The notes: generated by a model from the letters alone, not told the origin. Shown: positions 24,252 through 32,768, counted from the stretch's first letter. The stretch is DNA of 64,000 nt from Burkholderiales bacterium (GCA_016213325.1 JACRAY010000015.1:62001-126000), one strand, 5' to 3'. Translations and numbers: made by a program.

Positions 24252-24287
24252 ATTGCAATGTTCTGAGGCTTTATTGCAAGCACTGCA
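24252..24287. promoter_or_regulatory. Candidate LysR binding region with two ATTGCAA repeats
   Basis: The 77-base divergent spacer between the TctC receptor and the LysR gene holds two ATTGCAA sequences whose starts are 21 bases apart (two helical turns). A further TGCA follows 5 bases after the second repeat. The first repeat is part of a palindrome, ATTGCAAT. The layout fits a LysR regulator that binds on one face of the DNA and controls both directions. Confidence 0.5.
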
Positions 24288-24293
24288 TTAATC

Positions 24294-25232
24294 GTGAAAC
24301 CATCGCTGGCCGACCTGCGCGCCTTCGTCACCGTCGGTGAACTGCAGAGCTTCGCCGCCGCCGCGAAGGCACTGCACCTGTCGCAACCTGCGTTGTCGCG
24401 GCGCATTTCGCACCTGGAAGGGATGCTGGGGGTGCGCCTGTTCGACCGCACGACGCGCAGCGTGGCGCTCACGCTGCTGGGCGAGCGCTTCCTGGCGCAG
24501 GTCCGCGGCAACGTGGAAGACCTGGACCGCTCGGTTGCCAACCTGCTGGATGCGGCGCAGCTGGAGGCCGGCGACGTGACGATCGGCTGCGTGTTCTCGG
24601 CCGTGCACCACTTCCTGCCGCCGGTGATCCGGTCGTTTCGAGAGCAGCACCCGCGCGTGCTGGTGCGCATCATCGAGGAGGGAGCCGACGAAGTGCTGGC
24701 CGCAGTGAAGCAGGGCGAGTGCGACTTCGCGCTCAACTACATCGGCATGCAGGACCCCGACCTCGAGTTCTCACCGCTGCTGAAGGAGCCGTACGTGCTG
24801 GCCTGCCCCGCTGGACATCCGCTGGCCAGGCGGCGCTCCGTGCGCTGGGAAGAGCTGGCCGACTACCCGCACGCGCGCGTATCGCATGCCAGCCGCAACC
24901 GCCTGTTCATCGACCAGGCACTGGCCGAGCTGCCGCCGCTGCCACGGCCGGTGTGCGAAGTGCGCCATGTGTCCACGCTGATCGGGCTGGTGGAGAATGG
25001 GCTCGGTGTCGCAGTGGTGCCGCGCCTGACGTTGCCGCGCACACGGACATCGGTGTTAGGCGTGCCGCTGGAGAAGCCGGAGATCTCGCGCACCATCGGG
25101 CTCAGCCAGCGTGCCGGGCGCAGCCTGTCGCCGGCGGCGGCGGCGTTTGCGCAGGCGCTGACCGAGGCGAGCCGGCGGGATGCGCGCTCGGCGCTTCGAC
25201 CCCGCCCTACGAAGCCGGCAACTCGATCCTGA
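24294..25232 (+). CDS. LysR-family transcriptional regulator
   Basis: A 312-residue regulator. The winged HTH (residues ~5-64) contains LADLRAFVTVGELQSFAAAA, then LSQPALSRRISHLEGMLGVRLFDR, the LysR hallmark. The co-inducer domain follows (about 92-295) with EGADEVLAAVKQGECDFAL. It starts with GTG directly after the divergent control region, and it is the natural local activator of the operon MmgE/PrpD - CoA-transferase - crotonase, with a carboxylate or CoA-ester as inducer. The last 26 bases overlap convergently with the sensor-kinase gene. Confidence 0.95.
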   Translation: MKPSLADLRAFVTVGELQSFAAAAKALHLSQPALSRRISHLEGMLGVRLFDRTTRSVALTLLGERFLAQVRGNVEDLDRSVANLLDAAQLEAGDVTIGCVFSAVHHFLPPVIRSFREQHPRVLVRIIEEGADEVLAAVKQGECDFALNYIGMQDPDLEFSPLLKEPYVLACPAGHPLARRRSVRWEELADYPHARVSHASRNRLFIDQALAELPPLPRPVCEVRHVSTLIGLVENGLGVAVVPRLTLPRTRTSVLGVPLEKPEISRTIGLSQRAGRSLSPAAAAFAQALTEASRRDARSALRPRPTKPATRS

Positions 25233-26538
25233 CGCTGCCGCCGCCCATGCCACTACGCCCGAGCTTCAACTTGCCCTGGTAGCTGCGAACGATGTCGTTC
25301 ACCACGGCCAGCCCCACGCCGTGCCCCGGCACGCGCTCGTCGCCGCGGACATGCATGTGCAGCACCGATTCGGTGTCGCTGAAGCCGGGGCCGTCGTCCT
25401 GCACCTCGATCACGAGCCGGCCGCCATCGCGCATCGCGCTGGCAGCTACCTGCGACTTCGCCCACTTCGCAGCGTTGTCCATGACGTTGCCCATCACCTC
25501 GAACAAGTCACCCTCGTCGATGCGCCACGCAAGGTCGGCCGGGCAGTGGACCGTGAACTGCAGCTCCTTCTCGGCATAGACCTTCTGCAAGGCATCGCGC
25601 ACGCGCGCGAGCACCGGCGCCAGCGGCAGCGGTGTCGAGAACCGCGACGCGCCGCCGGCGGCCGCGCGCCCCAGCTGGTGCTGCACGATCTCGTCCATGC
25701 GCTTCACCTGCTGCCGCACCGCAACCGGCAAGTCCTGCGGCGACTGCAGCGCATTGCGCAGCACCGCCAGCGGCGTCTTCAGGCTGTGCGCCAGGAAGCT
25801 CAGCGCCTCCTTGTAGCGCCCCTGCCGGTCGCGCTCCTGTGCCACCAGCGTATTGAGGTTGTCGGTCAGGCCCGAAATCTCGGTCGGGTAGCTGCCTTCG
25901 ATGCGCGACTGCGTGCCGGCCTCGATGCGGCCGATCTCGATGGCGACGCGCTTCAGCGGCACCAGTGCCCATTCGAGCAGCAGCACCTGAGCCAGCAGCA
26001 GCAGCACCGTGGCGCCGCCCAGCCAGGCCCACAGCGTGCGCGCGAAGATCGCGACTTCGCGCTCGTATTCGCTCGCATCCTCGGCCACGGTGATCACGAG
26101 CGGTGCCGCGCGCTTGCCGGTCTCCCACTTCACGCCGAAGCTCACGGCCAGGTAGTCGCGCCCGCCATGCGTCACCACCTCGTTGAGCCACTCGCCCGTC
26201 TCCACGCCGTCCCGCCGCAAGGGCGGGTCGGTGCCAAGCACGGAAGCCGATCGCCACTGCTCCTTGCGGGCCAGGTTGTGGATGCCGGCGTACATGCCCG
26301 ATGCGGGTACCGCCAGCCGCGGCTCGCCAACGTCGGGCGGCAACACCAGCTCGCCCTGCCCGTCCAGCTCGGCCCTTGCGAGCAGCAGGTACACCGTGCC
26401 CTGCATGCGGCTGAAGTGCGCGGCGCGCACGCTGTCGGCATGCGCGCGGTTCACCGCGAAGCCGGCAGCGGCCAGGAAAGCCACGAGCACGAGCGCCGCC
26501 CCGAACAGCAGCCGGGCGCGGATGGAGTAGCTGTTCAT
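25207..26538 (-). CDS. Sensor histidine kinase, PhoQ-like
   Basis: A 443-residue membrane kinase with membrane segments at ~9-29 and ~170-190. Between them is a periplasmic region of ~140 residues that contains aromatic/acidic patches such as TGEWLNEV and YLAVSFGVKWETG. A HAMP-like linker leads to HisKA with His251 in FLAHSLKTPL, and the ATPase domain has G1 DDGPGF and G2 GHGVGLAVV. Its start overlaps the regulator stop as ATGA. The pairing with a PhoP-like regulator, the periplasmic region and the adjacent PepSY gene suggest Mg2+, cationic-peptide or envelope sensing, but this is inference. Confidence 0.92.
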   Translation of the reverse strand: MNSYSIRARLLFGAALVLVAFLAAAGFAVNRAHADSVRAAHFSRMQGTVYLLLARAELDGQGELVLPPDVGEPRLAVPASGMYAGIHNLARKEQWRSASVLGTDPPLRRDGVETGEWLNEVVTHGGRDYLAVSFGVKWETGKRAAPLVITVAEDASEYEREVAIFARTLWAWLGGATVLLLLAQVLLLEWALVPLKRVAIEIGRIEAGTQSRIEGSYPTEISGLTDNLNTLVAQERDRQGRYKEALSFLAHSLKTPLAVLRNALQSPQDLPVAVRQQVKRMDEIVQHQLGRAAAGGASRFSTPLPLAPVLARVRDALQKVYAEKELQFTVHCPADLAWRIDEGDLFEVMGNVMDNAAKWAKSQVAASAMRDGGRLVIEVQDDGPGFSDTESVLHMHVRGDERVPGHGVGLAVVNDIVRSYQGKLKLGRSGMGGGSVRIELPAS

Positions 26539-27206
26539 CCCAGCGTGAAGCGATACCCACGCCCGCGCACCGTCTCGATCGGTCCCAGCGTGCCTTCGGG
26601 ATCGAGCTTGCGGCGCAGCCGGCCGATCAGCACCTCGAGCACGTTGCTGTCGCGGTCTTCACCGTGCGGGTACAGGTAGTCGGAGAGTTCCTGCTTGGTG
26701 ACGATGCGCTCGCGCTCGCGCACCAGGTATTCGAGCATGCGGTATTCGAAGGCGGTCAGTTCCAGCAGTTCGCCGTGGAGCTTGACCGCCTGCGCACCGA
26801 CGTCGATGGAAAGCGGCCCGAGGGTGAGGACGTCGGTGGTGGCCTTCATCGAGCGGCGCAGCAGTGCCTTGACGCGCGCGGCCAGCTCGGGATAGTCGAA
26901 CGGCTTGACCATGTAGTCGTCGGCGCCGGCTTCGAGGCCGGCCACCTTGTCCTGCCAGCTGCCACGCGCGGTCAGGATCATCAGCGGCAGTTCGCGCCCT
27001 TCCGAACGCAGGCGCTGCACGATGGTGAGGCCGTTGACCTTGGGCAGGCCCAGGTCGACGATGGCCAGGTCGAAAGGGTACTCGCGCGCGAGGAACAGCC
27101 CTTCGTCGCCATCGGAAGCCTGGTCGACCCGGTAGCCGTCTGCGGCGAGCTGTCGCGCGAGGCCCTGGCGCAGTGCGTCGTCGTCCTCGATGACCAGCAG
27201 CCGCAT
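26535..27206 (-). CDS. OmpR/PhoB-family response regulator, PhoP-like
   Basis: A 223-residue response regulator. The receiver domain has acidic EDDD at residues 7-10, phosphoacceptor Asp51 (AIVDLGLPK), Thr in LTARGSW and Lys in VKPFDYP. The winged-helix domain includes ELTAFEYRMLEYLVRERE, DRDSNVLEVLIGRLRRKLDP and ETVRGRGYRF, the strong PhoP/QseB signature. It overlaps its kinase by ATGA and lies 4 bases after the PepSY gene's stop, so all three are co-transcribed. The presence of a PepSY protein suggests feedback from the periplasm to the kinase. Confidence 0.94.
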   Translation of the reverse strand: MRLLVIEDDDALRQGLARQLAADGYRVDQASDGDEGLFLAREYPFDLAIVDLGLPKVNGLTIVQRLRSEGRELPLMILTARGSWQDKVAGLEAGADDYMVKPFDYPELAARVKALLRRSMKATTDVLTLGPLSIDVGAQAVKLHGELLELTAFEYRMLEYLVRERERIVTKQELSDYLYPHGEDRDSNVLEVLIGRLRRKLDPEGTLGPIETVRGRGYRFTLG

Positions 27207-27210
27207 GTCG

Positions 27211-27528
27211 CTACAGCACTCGCCCGGAGTCCGCGTCCACCAGGATGATGCGCACGTCGCCGCGCGGGGTGACGACTTTCACGCGCCACACCGCTCGGCC
27301 GCCGGCTTCGGCGCGGTCCACCGACAGCACCCGGCCGCCGGTCTGCCGCTGCGCGACGCCGGCTGCCTCGTCACGGCTGACCGTGGCGAACGACGGCTCC
27401 ATGGTGCGCGGCGAACGCGGCACTTCTACCCCGATGCGCAGGTCCACGCCCACGCCGGGCAGCAGCGCGTGCGACGGCAGGGATGCCGCCGCCAGCGATG
27501 CAGCGAGCAGGATTCGGGCGATGCGCAT
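27211..27528 (-). CDS. Periplasmic PepSY-domain protein
   Basis: A 105-residue exported protein with signal peptide MRIARILLAASLAAASLPSHA. The following domain fits PepSY: RDEAAGVAQRQTGGRVLSV, then AVWRVKVVTPRGDVRIILVDADSGRVL, which matches the end of the fold. It is 4 bases upstream of the PhoP-like regulator and is presumably the first gene of this operon. Small PepSY proteins next to PhoPQ-like systems are often inhibitors of proteases or modulators of the sensor; the exact partner is not known here. Confidence 0.85.
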   Translation of the reverse strand: MRIARILLAASLAAASLPSHALLPGVGVDLRIGVEVPRSPRTMEPSFATVSRDEAAGVAQRQTGGRVLSVDRAEAGGRAVWRVKVVTPRGDVRIILVDADSGRVL

Positions 27529-27556
27529 GGCAGGATTCGGTGATGTAACCGCTTGT

Positions 27557-28093
27557 TCAGCGGCGATGGTACTCCGGCTCCGGCGTCACCGTGACGCGCA
27601 CGTTGAGCGTGCGGCCGGGCTGCTGCGGCATGACGGTGGTGTACTGGTTGCCCTGGTACTCGTAGGTCACGCGATAGCCGGTCACGCGCTGCTGCGTGTC
27701 GTACACGGTGCGGCACGTGCGCACTTCGCGCTGCTCGGACTGCACCTGCGTGTCGGGGCTGTTGTTGCGGCCGAGCTGGTTGCCCACCATGGCGCCGGCC
27801 ACCACGCCGGCGGCGGTGGCGGCGTCCTTGCCGCTGCCCTTGCCGACCTGGTTGCCCAGGATGCCGCCCGCGATGGCGCCGATCGCCATGCCGCCGTAGC
27901 TGGGGTTGTTGGAAGGCACGGCACGCTGTTCGGTCACCCACTGGCTGCCGCATTCTTCACGCGGCAGTTGCACGGTCTCGTACTGCGGCTCGACGGCGCT
28001 CACTCGCGCACGGTCGACGAAGCTGGGGCCGGGCTGGGCGGCAGCGGCGAAGGAAGCGGCCGCGGCAGCGGCGAAAAGGATGGTTCGTTTCAT
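27557..28093 (-). CDS. Glycine-zipper 2TM-domain envelope protein
   Basis: A 178-residue exported protein. The signal peptide MKRTILFAAAAAASFAAAAQ is followed by a segment ending with the glycine zipper MAIGAIAGGILGNQVGKG and AAGVVAGAMVGNQLGR (about residues 68-108), typical of the SlyB/Rick_17kDa 2TM family. The C-terminal half (RTCRTVYDTQQRVTGYRVT) is the conserved YMGG-like beta segment of this group. Unlike SlyB it has no lipobox cysteine. AAGGAG lies 6 bases before the start. It is 28 bases before the PepSY gene and may belong to the same regulated set of outer-membrane proteins. Confidence 0.88.
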   Translation of the reverse strand: MKRTILFAAAAAASFAAAAQPGPSFVDRARVSAVEPQYETVQLPREECGSQWVTEQRAVPSNNPSYGGMAIGAIAGGILGNQVGKGSGKDAATAAGVVAGAMVGNQLGRNNSPDTQVQSEQREVRTCRTVYDTQQRVTGYRVTYEYQGNQYTTVMPQQPGRTLNVRVTVTPEPEYHRR

Positions 28094-28130
28094 TTTGGAT
28101 CTCCTTGTTGGACGGGTTGCGAGATTAGCC

Positions 28131-28646
28131 TTAGCGCCAGCCGCCGTAGCCATAGCCGTAGGCGCGGTCGTGGTCGACCACGTCGAAGTGCCAGGCGCGG
28201 CGCGTCGTGTTGCCGGCGCGGTCGCGCAGGGTCAGCTCGGCCCAGTGGCGGCCCGGGTGCAGGTTTTCGCGGTAGCGGATTTCGTCGCCGTTGAAGCGCA
28301 CGGGGCCATCGACGACGCGGCCGTCGATGCGCAGCACGATGGAGCCGGGGTCGATGCCCGTGCCGATGTCGTGGATGCGTGCCGAGATGCGGGTCAGGCC
28401 GCGGTCGCTGACACGGTCGCCCTGCGAGGGCGATACGTCGCTCACCTGCGGGGCGCGCCGGTCCCACTGGCGGTGGCGCCAGGCCGGGTCTTGCTGGAAG
28501 CCCGGGGCCACGTAAACCGGCGCACCGACGGAGCCGTACACGTAGGCCTGTTCGGCCGCAGCCGGCTTGGCCAGCAGCGCAGCACCGGCAAGCGGCAGCG
28601 CCAGCGCGATGGCCTTGACGGAGAAGCTCAGGGCGGTGGTCTTCAT
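28131..28646 (-). CDS. Exported protein of unknown function
   Basis: A 171-residue protein beginning MKTTALSFSVKAIALALPLAGAALLAKPAAAE, a long clear signal peptide. The mature part has a Tyr/Arg-rich beta pattern with ISARIHDIGTGIDPGSIVLRIDGR and LTLRDRAGNTTRRAWHF, which looks like an Ig-like/bacterial surface domain of the 'TIG or Big' type, and ends with the aromatic DRAYGYGYGGWR. It is 37 bases upstream of the glycine-zipper gene. An envelope role is likely; nothing more can be said. Confidence 0.8.
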   Translation of the reverse strand: MKTTALSFSVKAIALALPLAGAALLAKPAAAEQAYVYGSVGAPVYVAPGFQQDPAWRHRQWDRRAPQVSDVSPSQGDRVSDRGLTRISARIHDIGTGIDPGSIVLRIDGRVVDGPVRFNGDEIRYRENLHPGRHWAELTLRDRAGNTTRRAWHFDVVDHDRAYGYGYGGWR

Positions 28647-28790
28647 GACATTCACCTCACGGGGTGGGTTGATGTGAAGCCAGTTTGCGCGCCGGTCCAT
28701 GAACGGGACCTGAATGGATGGCCCATGCACAAACGGAAACAAAATTGCGTGTCCGGTTCTGGCGAGCCCCGGCAGCCGCTGTGGAGGACC

Positions 28791-29270
28791 ATGCAGGCCA
28801 TGAACTCTTTCCGCCTGATCCCCCTGGACCCCGCTGCCTTCGAGCCCCTGTTCGCGCTGGACGACAAGGACTTGCTGCAGCGGGGCATCCGCCGCTGCAT
28901 TGCCGACCGCGCGCCCGGCTTTCCGTGCCGTGTCAGCCTGGAAGACTCGAAACCGGGCGACGAGTTGCTGCTGCTGCACTTCGAGCACCATGCCGCGAAC
29001 TCGCCGTATCGCGCCTCGGGGCCGATCTATGTGCGCCGCGGCGCGCAGCCCGCACGCCTGGCACCCGGCGTGGTGCCGCCGTATGTGACCATTCGCCTGA
29101 TGTCTCTGCGCGCGTACGACGCGGCGGGGATGATGGTCGATGGGGTGGTGGTCGAGGGGACCGCAGTGGCAGCGGAACTGGAGCGGATGTTCGGCAATGA
29201 CGGCGTGAGGTACGTGCAGCTGCACAACGCCAAGCGTGGGTGCTACTCCTGCAGCGCGGAACGCGCCTGA
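28791..29270 (+). CDS. DUF1203-family protein
   Basis: A 159-residue protein of the DUF1203 family. Typical segments are FRLIPLDPAAFEPLFALDD, IADRAPGFPCRVSLEDSKPG, LLLLHFEHHAANSPYRASGPI and the C-terminal VRYVQLHNAKRGCYSC. Two ATGs are nine bases apart; the second (MNSFRLIPLD) is the family start, but GGAGG lies 3 bases before the first and 12 before the second, so either may serve. Function unknown. It stands alone between the divergent envelope operon and ttcA. Confidence 0.85.
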   Translation: MQAMNSFRLIPLDPAAFEPLFALDDKDLLQRGIRRCIADRAPGFPCRVSLEDSKPGDELLLLHFEHHAANSPYRASGPIYVRRGAQPARLAPGVVPPYVTIRLMSLRAYDAAGMMVDGVVVEGTAVAAELERMFGNDGVRYVQLHNAKRGCYSCSAERA

Positions 29271-29294
29271 CGGCGGCACGCCGACGGTGCGAAA

Positions 29295-30224
29295 ATGCGC
29301 ACCATGAGTGCCGTCTGGATCGAGAACGACCCCATCCCGCTGGAGCGCGAGCGGAAGATCGAGCGTGAAACCCACAAGCTCGAAAAGCGCCTGTGCCGGC
29401 TGGTCGGCCAGGCCATCGGCGACTACGACATGATCACGGCCGGCGACAAGGTCATGGTGTGCCTGTCGGGCGGCAAGGACAGCTACGCGCTGCTCGACAT
29501 CCTGCTGAAGCTGCAGCGCCGCGCGCCGGTCAGCTTCGATATCGTCGCGGTCAACCTCGACCAGAAGCAGCCCGGCTTTCCGGAACACGTTCTGCCGGAT
29601 TACCTGAAGGCGCTGGGCGTGCCCTTCCGGATCGAAGAGCAGGACACCTATTCGATCGTCAAGGACAAGATCCCCGAGGGCAAGACGATGTGCAGCCTGT
29701 GCAGCCGGCTGCGCCGCGGCATCCTGTACCGGGTGGCGTCGGAGCTGGGCGCCACCAAGGTCGCGCTGGGGCACCACCGCGACGACATCGTGCAAACCTT
29801 CTTCCTCAACATGTTTTTCGGCGGCAAGCTGAAGGCCATGCCGCCCAAATTGCAGAGCGACGACGGCCGCCACGTGGTGATCCGGCCGCTGGCCTACGTG
29901 CCCGAAAATGACCTGGTGCGCTGGGCCGCGCACCGCGAGTTCCCGATCATTCCGTGCACGCTGTGCGGCAGCCAGGAAAACCTGCAGCGCCGGCAGGTGG
30001 GCGAGATGATCCGCGGGTGGGACCGCAAGCACCCCGGCCGGGTGGACAACCTGTTCCACGCCTTGCAGAACGTCGTTCCTTCACACCTCGCGGACGGAAC
30101 CCTTTACGATTTCAAGGGTCTGACAGCCACGGGCGTGCCTGACGCGCAGGGTGACAAAGCCTTCGACGAAGACGAGTTCCCGGCCAGCGCCACGCTGCCC
30201 GCACTGCAGGTCATCAAGCTCTGA
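29295..30224 (+). CDS. ttcA: tRNA 2-thiocytidine(32) synthetase
   Basis: A 309-residue enzyme that thiolates C32 of certain tRNAs. It has the PP-loop SGGKDS (residues ~59-64) for ATP activation and the two CxxC motifs CSLC (near 133) and CTLC (near 221) that bind an iron-sulfur cluster, with the [22 protein letters not shown] segment of the family between them. The length is standard. An ATG nine bases later (MSAVWIEND) is an equally possible start. It stands alone, with no sulfur-relay gene next to it. Confidence 0.96.
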   Translation: MRTMSAVWIENDPIPLERERKIERETHKLEKRLCRLVGQAIGDYDMITAGDKVMVCLSGGKDSYALLDILLKLQRRAPVSFDIVAVNLDQKQPGFPEHVLPDYLKALGVPFRIEEQDTYSIVKDKIPEGKTMCSLCSRLRRGILYRVASELGATKVALGHHRDDIVQTFFLNMFFGGKLKAMPPKLQSDDGRHVVIRPLAYVPENDLVRWAAHREFPIIPCTLCGSQENLQRRQVGEMIRGWDRKHPGRVDNLFHALQNVVPSHLADGTLYDFKGLTATGVPDAQGDKAFDEDEFPASATLPALQVIKL

Positions 30225-30252
30225 GGCCGGGCGGCCTCGGTTCGGAGGTTGT

Positions 30253-30870
30253 ATGCAACGAATCGTGCGCCTTGCGGGCGCTGCCATCCTGGTCCTTGCG
30301 GGCGCCCTGTTGTCGGGCTGCGCCACCGGGTTCCTCATCGACAGCCAGGTGCAGTCCTTCTCCGGGCTGCAAGCGGCGCCGGCCAATCCCACTTACCGCT
30401 TCGAGCGGCTACCTTCGCAGCAGGCCGACGCCGCCCAGGCCCAGCTGGAAGCCATGGCCGACCAGGCACTGTTCAGGGCCGGCTTCAAGCGTGACGACGC
30501 CAACCCGCGCTACGGCGTGCAGGTGACGGCGCGGGTGCAGCGCATGCTTTCGCCCTATGCCGACCCGTGGGACCGCGGCTTCGGCTTCGGTGGCTTCGGC
30601 AGCTGGTTCGGGCGCCGCGGCGGCGTGGGCATCGGGCTGGGCAGCGCCTGGGAGCCGTCGTGGTTCCACCGCGAAGTCAACGTCATCGTGCGCGAACTGG
30701 CGGGCAACAAGGTGGTTTACGAAACCCGCGCCGTGTACGACGGGCCCATGATGGACAACTCGGCGGTGCTGCCGGCCATGTTCCAGGCGGCCATGCAGGG
30801 CTTCCCCAACCCGCCGCAGGGGCCGCGGCGCGTGGACGTGCACGTCGGAGGCGAGAAAAAGGCCTCGTAA
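30253..30870 (+). CDS. DUF4136-family lipoprotein
   Basis: A 205-residue lipoprotein. The signal MQRIVRLAGAAILVLAGALLSGC gives a lipobox LSGC with Cys23, and the next residues ATG favour outer-membrane sorting. The DUF4136 features are TYRFERLPSQQADAAQAQLEAMADQALFRAGF, the R/Q-rich strand TARVQRM and the EVNVIVRELAGNKVVYETRA strand. A glycine/phenylalanine-rich insertion (GFGFGGFGSWFGRRGG, about 113-128) is unusual for the family. It lies between ttcA and a phosphatase, and a GGAGG lies upstream of the ATG. Confidence 0.9.
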   Translation: MQRIVRLAGAAILVLAGALLSGCATGFLIDSQVQSFSGLQAAPANPTYRFERLPSQQADAAQAQLEAMADQALFRAGFKRDDANPRYGVQVTARVQRMLSPYADPWDRGFGFGGFGSWFGRRGGVGIGLGSAWEPSWFHREVNVIVRELAGNKVVYETRAVYDGPMMDNSAVLPAMFQAAMQGFPNPPQGPRRVDVHVGGEKKAS

Positions 30871-30916
30871 CGAAAGCACGCCGGATTTCCGGTTTGCCTT
30901 CATACAATGGGTGGTT

Positions 30917-31564
30917 ATGGAAGCCACCCGCATCATTGCCGTTCGGCATGGTGAGACGGCCTGGAACGTGGATGCGCGCATCCAGGGCCAACTGGACATC
31001 CAGCTCAACGACACCGGCCGCTGGCAGGCGCGCCGGGTCGGGTGGGCGCTGTCGGCCGAGCAGGTCGCGGCGGTGTACTCCAGCGACCTCGGCCGCGCGC
31101 ACGAAACCGCGCGCCACATCTCCGAGCGCATCAGCGTACCCGTCATTGCGCACCAGGGCCTGCGCGAGCGCCGCTTCGGCCTGTTCGAAGGGCGCACCTT
31201 CGACGAAATCCACAGGACCTGGCCCGACCACGCGAGCGACTGGCGCAAGCGCCTGCCGGAATGGCAGCCGCCCGAGGGCGGCGAGTCGCTGCTGCAATTG
31301 CGCGAGCGCGTCAGCCGCACCGTGCAGGACCTGGCTTCGCGCCACCCCGGTGAGCAGATCGTGGTGGTGTGCCATGGCGGCGTGCTGGATACCCTGTACC
31401 GCATCGCGACCGGCCAGGAAGTGAATTCACCCCGCACCTGGCAGCTGCCCAACGGCGCCATCAACCGCCTTCTCTGGACGCCACAGGGCTTCACGCTCGT
31501 CGGCTGGTCCGACACCCAGCACCTCGACGACCATGCCGCTGCCGACGAAGACACCGCTTTCTGA
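30917..31564 (+). CDS. Histidine phosphatase (phosphoglycerate-mutase-like)
   Basis: A 215-residue branch-1 histidine phosphatase. The catalytic motif is VRHGETAWN (phosphohistidine in RHG near residue 10), the second arginine and acid are in ERRFGLFEGRTFDEI, and the second histidine lies in VVCHGGVLDTLYR. The ATG start MEATRIIAVRHGE is preferred over GTGs six bases earlier. TACAAT about 12 bases before it could serve as a -10 box. It overlaps the following aldolase gene by 32 bases in a different frame. Similar proteins are often called GpmB or CobC, but the substrate cannot be told from sequence. Confidence 0.92.
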   Translation: MEATRIIAVRHGETAWNVDARIQGQLDIQLNDTGRWQARRVGWALSAEQVAAVYSSDLGRAHETARHISERISVPVIAHQGLRERRFGLFEGRTFDEIHRTWPDHASDWRKRLPEWQPPEGGESLLQLRERVSRTVQDLASRHPGEQIVVVCHGGVLDTLYRIATGQEVNSPRTWQLPNGAINRLLWTPQGFTLVGWSDTQHLDDHAAADEDTAF

Positions 31565-32732
31565 CCAGCTGAAGAAACTCCTGCACCGGGACGTCGACCA
31601 CGTCGACACGCCGGCGCTGGTGGTCGACCTCGACGCCATGATGCGCAACTTGGGCCGCATGGCCGAGTTCGCGAAGAAGCACGACATCCGCTGGCGGCCG
31701 CACGCCAAGATGCACAAGAGCTCGGGGCTGGCCAAGCTGCAGGTGCAGGCCGGCGCGGTGGGCGTGTGCGTGCAGAAGACGGCCGAGGCCGAAGCCATGG
31801 TGGCGGGCGGCGTGATGGACGTGTACATCAGCAACGAAGTGATAGCGCCGCGCAAGCTGGCGCGCGTCGCCGCGCTGGCGCAGCACCTGGCGGCCAGCCA
31901 CGGCAAGCTGGCCATCGCGGTGGACAGCAACGAAGGCATCCGCGGCCTGGCGCAGGCCATGGACCATGCACGCCAGCAACCGGGCGGCCTGCCCGCCACC
32001 ATCGACGTGTTCATCGAGATCGACGTCGGCCAGGGCCGCTGCGGCGTGCCGCCGGGACGGCAGGCGGTGGAGCTGGCGCAGGAAATCCGCAAGCACCCGG
32101 CGCTGCGCTTCGCGGGCCTGCAGGCCTACCACGGCCGCGCGCAGCACCTGCGCACGCCGCAGGAAAGGCGCGACGTGGTCACGATGGTGGTGCAGGACGT
32201 GACCTTCACGCGCCGCCTGATCGAGGCCGAGGGCGTCCCGGTGGACCTGGTGACCGGCGCCGGCACCGGCAGCATGGTGTGTGAATCCGCCAGTGGCGTG
32301 TTCGGCGAGCTGCAGGCGGGTTCGTTCCTGTTCATGGACGTGGACTACGCGCTGAACGAGCGCGACCCGGCGGCGCCGCAGTTCGAGCACGCGCTGTTCG
32401 TCAAGTCGCAGGTGATCAGCTCAGGCCTGCAGCACGCCGTGTGCGACGCCGGCCACAAGAGCCACGCCATCGATTCGGGCCTGCCCAAGGTGCTGCCGCT
32501 GGAAGACGGCACCGAGCTCGACTACTTCAACGGCGGCGACGAACACGGCATCCTGAAGCCGCGCGACGCGCACCAGCGCCTGCCGCGCATCGGCGAGACG
32601 GTGTGGCTGATCCCCGGGCACTGCGACCCCACCGTGAACCTGCACAACCACCTGATCGGGGTGAGCGGGGGGTTGCGGCATGGGAAGGTGGAGAAGGTGA
32701 TCCGGATCGATGCGCGCGGCGCGCTGACCTGA
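31533..32732 (+). CDS. D-threonine-aldolase-like PLP enzyme (alanine-racemase fold type III)
   Basis: A 399-residue fold-type III PLP enzyme. The PLP lysine is Lys59 in RPHAKMHKS. The motifs DVFIEIDVGQGRCGVPPG and AGTGSM are typical, and near the C-terminus PGHCDPTVNLHN supplies the metal-binding His-x-Cys/Asp pair of D-threonine aldolase and 3-hydroxy-D-aspartate dehydratase/aldolase. It would cleave D-threonine (or D-3-hydroxyaspartate) into glycine and an aldehyde, using PLP and a divalent metal. The start overlaps the phosphatase gene. The exact D-hydroxyamino acid is undecided. Confidence 0.9.
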   Translation: MPLPTKTPLSDQLKKLLHRDVDHVDTPALVVDLDAMMRNLGRMAEFAKKHDIRWRPHAKMHKSSGLAKLQVQAGAVGVCVQKTAEAEAMVAGGVMDVYISNEVIAPRKLARVAALAQHLAASHGKLAIAVDSNEGIRGLAQAMDHARQQPGGLPATIDVFIEIDVGQGRCGVPPGRQAVELAQEIRKHPALRFAGLQAYHGRAQHLRTPQERRDVVTMVVQDVTFTRRLIEAEGVPVDLVTGAGTGSMVCESASGVFGELQAGSFLFMDVDYALNERDPAAPQFEHALFVKSQVISSGLQHAVCDAGHKSHAIDSGLPKVLPLEDGTELDYFNGGDEHGILKPRDAHQRLPRIGETVWLIPGHCDPTVNLHNHLIGVSGGLRHGKVEKVIRIDARGALT

Positions 32733-32764
32733 CTCCGTTAATTGGGGTCAGAGTCGAATTAATT
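32731..32764. repeat. AT-rich imperfect palindrome upstream of the hydroxylase-YhhN gene
   Basis: In a 36-base spacer that is AT-rich against the local GC content, TTAATT (32738-32743) and AATTAA (32757-32762) bracket a GGGGTCAGAGTC core, and GACTC/GAGTC form a second, outer-inner pair. From memory, sequences of this kind (TTAATT...GGGGTCAGAGTC) recur in proteobacterial genomes as small dispersed repeats. That is recollection, not a search. It may act as a promoter or as a stray repeat. Confidence 0.45.
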
Positions 32765-32768
32765 GACA

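Noticed and set aside
22042..24291. A 749-codon plus-strand frame across MmgE/PrpD and TctC
   Set aside because: His/Arg/Gln-rich shadow of two well-supported minus-strand genes.
30218..30240. GAGGCC-GGGC-GGCCTC hairpin after ttcA as a terminator
   Set aside because: The stem is only 6 bases and no T-run follows, so I do not call it a terminator.
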